From the IMG/VR virus record IMGVR_UViG_3300025687_003918, positions 1 through 33,083 of that record: a stretch of DNA of 33,083 nt. One strand, 5' to 3'. Shown one piece after another: positions 31,923-33,083 of the stretch. Position 1 is the stretch's first letter. Each line of letters starts with the position of its first letter. The stretch is from a virus. The notes below the pieces were generated by a model. The model was given only the letters and a program-made list of their open reading frames with translations, searched no databases and had not been told where the DNA came from. The translations under genes and the position numbers were made by a program.

Positions 31923-31930
31923 TATAAGTA
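31923..31930 (+). promoter_or_regulatory. Late-type promoter box of the HNH-like gene
   Basis: TATAAGTA followed by TCTGT and ATG. The T4-spaced start falls exactly on the A at 31936. One base (G at position 6) departs from the consensus. Confidence 0.5.
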
Positions 31931-31935
31931 TCTGT

Positions 31936-32277
31936 ATGGAAAGACCGCTATGTTCTGAGTGCAAAAAGCAACCTTGTGCTATAAATTACAAAAAAGAAGG
32001 TAAAACTTTCTACAGATCTAAATGTAACAAGTGCAACGGCAAGCGTAAAAAGCCTTACGTTCCTCGCTGGCGGCAAAAAGGATATAAGCAGAAGGCAGTT
32101 TGTGATAGATGTGGATTCCGTGCAAAGTATCCTTCACAAATAGTTGTGTTTCACATCAACGGGGATTTAAACGATGCTACTATTACAAATCTACGTAGCG
32201 TTTGTTTAAATTGTGTGGTGGATATTGATAAGCAAGATTTACCTTGGAAGCAAGGCGATCTTACGCAAGACTTTTAA
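31936..32277 (+). CDS. HNH-like zinc-binding protein
   Basis: 113 residues. Two cysteine pairs, C6/C9 and C30/C33, form an N-terminal zinc finger; a second site uses C56/C59 and C90/C93. Between the latter lies VFHINGDLNDATITNLRSVC, with His73, Asn75 and Asn85 in HNH-like order, but the catalytic region is short. I recall related proteins in T4-like cyanophages near structural genes. It may be a homing nuclease, a processed packaging nuclease or a DNA-binding factor. On the plus strand, divergent from gp18 and overlapping the convergent exonuclease by 17 nt. Its late box implies a leaderless transcript. Confidence 0.75.
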   Translation: MERPLCSECKKQPCAINYKKEGKTFYRSKCNKCNGKRKKPYVPRWRQKGYKQKAVCDRCGFRAKYPSQIVVFHINGDLNDATITNLRSVCLNCVVDIDKQDLPWKQGDLTQDF

Positions 32278-32785
32278 CGTTTAGTTTTTTAAACGTGCGC
32301 TGTAACAGCCCAATCTGTAGAATAACATCTTCAAAAGCATGGTGACTGTTGCCTAGTTTTTCACGATCAGGGCTCATTTTATATACGGTACGAGCATCCA
32401 TTACTTTATAGTATTGCCACGGTATTGGCATTCCATAACTCTTAAATGCATGTTCAATAATGGTCATATCAAATGCAATACCATTGGCCCAAATGCGCTC
32501 AGCATGCCACATTAGTCCTTTGAGTTCTTCTAATGCATCTTTTAGTAGAACACGATCTGCTTCGCCAAACGCTTCTTCTTGTGCCAGTGGACCTTGTTTC
32601 GCCCACCATTCAACAGTTAGATCGTCAATGCTGCGATCATCTTGACATTCGGTATCGATGCGACGATACATTGCGTGTTGATCATATATTGTATCAGAGA
32701 ATGGATCAAACGCACATGCTGCAATGTTTAAGATTACAGAGTCGGGTGCGGATCCAAGCGTTTCAATATCTAGCATTATGTCCAT
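32261..32785 (-). CDS. DEDDh-type 3'-5' exonuclease
   Basis: 174 residues. MLDIETLG supplies the first acidic pair (Asp6, Glu8), WANGIAFDMTIIEHAF the second motif with its aspartate, and GNSHHAFEDVILQIGLL the histidine and last aspartate, giving a DEDDh set close to Rv2179c-like exoribonucleases and T4 DexA (which is longer). Substrate could be RNA or DNA. The ATG at 32783-32785 is used because the strong promoter starts one base before it; Met4 (32776) is an alternative with the DIE motif still intact. Probably an early gene, acting on host or phage nucleic acid. Confidence 0.87.
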   Translation of the reverse strand: MDIMLDIETLGSAPDSVILNIAACAFDPFSDTIYDQHAMYRRIDTECQDDRSIDDLTVEWWAKQGPLAQEEAFGEADRVLLKDALEELKGLMWHAERIWANGIAFDMTIIEHAFKSYGMPIPWQYYKVMDARTVYKMSPDREKLGNSHHAFEDVILQIGLLQRTFKKLNVKSLA

Positions 32786-32792
32786 ACTAGTT

Positions 32793-32821
32793 ATTATAGT
32801 AGAGGTTTAGATTTTTGTCAA
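32793..32821 (-). promoter_or_regulatory. Consensus sigma-70 promoter of the exonuclease
   Basis: Minus strand TTGACA (32816-32821), exactly 17 bases, TATAAT (32793-32798). The predicted start near 32786 is one base before the ATG. The -35 overlaps the stop codon of the upstream gene. Confidence 0.88.
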
Positions 32822-33078
32822 CCTTTGCGTGCTTTGTTTAGCGCACGAATCAGTCTGCTTGCTGTGTTGATACGTTTAGAACGCTCGCTTCTGCGGGCTT
32901 GTTGTTTGTAAGTTTGTGCCCTTGTGCGCTTCATTTTTTCACGCTTGGCTACGTTGATTGGTTTGTCGCAATCTGAAACAGAAGGAACAATACGTCCTTT
33001 ACGCTTACCAGAAGTACAACGCCATTTTAGTTTTGCTTTGCCGCCACGTGTTGTAGTTTTAGCACGACTCCAGACCAT
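32818..33078 (-). CDS. Small basic protein, unknown function
   Basis: 86 residues from ATG 33076-33078, five bases from the window edge, so a longer N-terminus is possible. Very rich in lysine and arginine (GKRKGRIVPS, KREKMKRTRAQTYKQQARRSERSKRINTASRLIRALNKARKG), with two cysteines (WRCTSGKRKGRIVPSVSDCDKP) that could bind a metal. The C-terminal half is probably a single basic helix, suited to binding DNA or RNA. Similar small basic proteins occur in marine T4-like phages, without an assigned role. The promoter of the next gene starts over its stop codon. Confidence 0.7.
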   Translation of the reverse strand: MVWSRAKTTTRGGKAKLKWRCTSGKRKGRIVPSVSDCDKPINVAKREKMKRTRAQTYKQQARRSERSKRINTASRLIRALNKARKG

Positions 33079-33083
33079 TTCGT

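Noticed and set aside
1-33083. CRISPR array, insertion sequence, integrase or attachment site
   Set aside because: No spaced repeats, transposase, recombinase or flanking direct repeats were seen; the gene content is that of a lytic-type T4-like phage.

Overview
The window is a tightly packed stretch of a tailed-phage genome. It encodes a T4-type contractile tail (sheath gp18, tube gp19, a tube-like baseplate protein), head completion gp4, terminase gp16 and gp17, and the replication/recombination proteins gp32, UvsX and UvsY. Nearly all genes are on the minus strand, many overlap by ATGA or TAATG junctions, and I see no tRNA, rRNA, CRISPR array, insertion sequence or integrase. The closest picture is a T4-like marine or freshwater myovirus of the kind known from cyanophages and pelagiphages; the host cannot be read from this window. 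No gap between genes exceeds 300 bases.

Layout from right to left, the direction of most transcription: a small basic protein and a DnaQ-fold exonuclease with a consensus sigma-70 promoter (32.2-33.1 kb); a plus-strand HNH-like zinc protein; the structural block gp18, gp19, tube-like protein, small protein, gp4, gp16 (25.2-31.8 kb); four uncharacterised proteins, three with leaders like T4 capsid-targeting sequences (22.1-25.2 kb); a GIY-YIG nuclease; then the large terminase surrounded by three radical SAM enzymes and a plus-strand HNH nuclease (15.5-21.5 kb); a 1276-residue protein of unknown function; a lone glycosyltransferase; gp32; an AT-rich aminotransferase/glycosyltransferase pair; uvsX, a small acidic protein and uvsY; and an operon of glycan genes with a methyltransferase, a nucleotidyltransferase-cupin fusion, glycosyltransferases and three capsule-synthesis-like proteins, running off the left edge.

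Transcription signals are unusually readable. Sigma-70-type promoters precede uvsX, gp32 and the exonuclease. A T4-late-type box (TATAAATA-like, usually followed by CT) precedes most structural and accessory transcription units. At several genes it lies exactly where the predicted start site falls on, or within one base of, the A of the ATG, and no Shine-Dalgarno is present, which suggests leaderless late mRNAs. gp18, gp19 and the 184-aa protein instead have a leader with a Shine-Dalgarno. The last of these sits in a hairpin whose 5' arm would be clipped by the late start site, resembling T4 gene e.

The most distinctive features are the leaderless late promoters, the candidate internal head proteins, the three radical SAM enzymes around the terminase, the large duplicated insertion in the tail sheath, and the repeat-bearing gp32 leader. 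Functions were assigned by reading motifs; no database search was possible.
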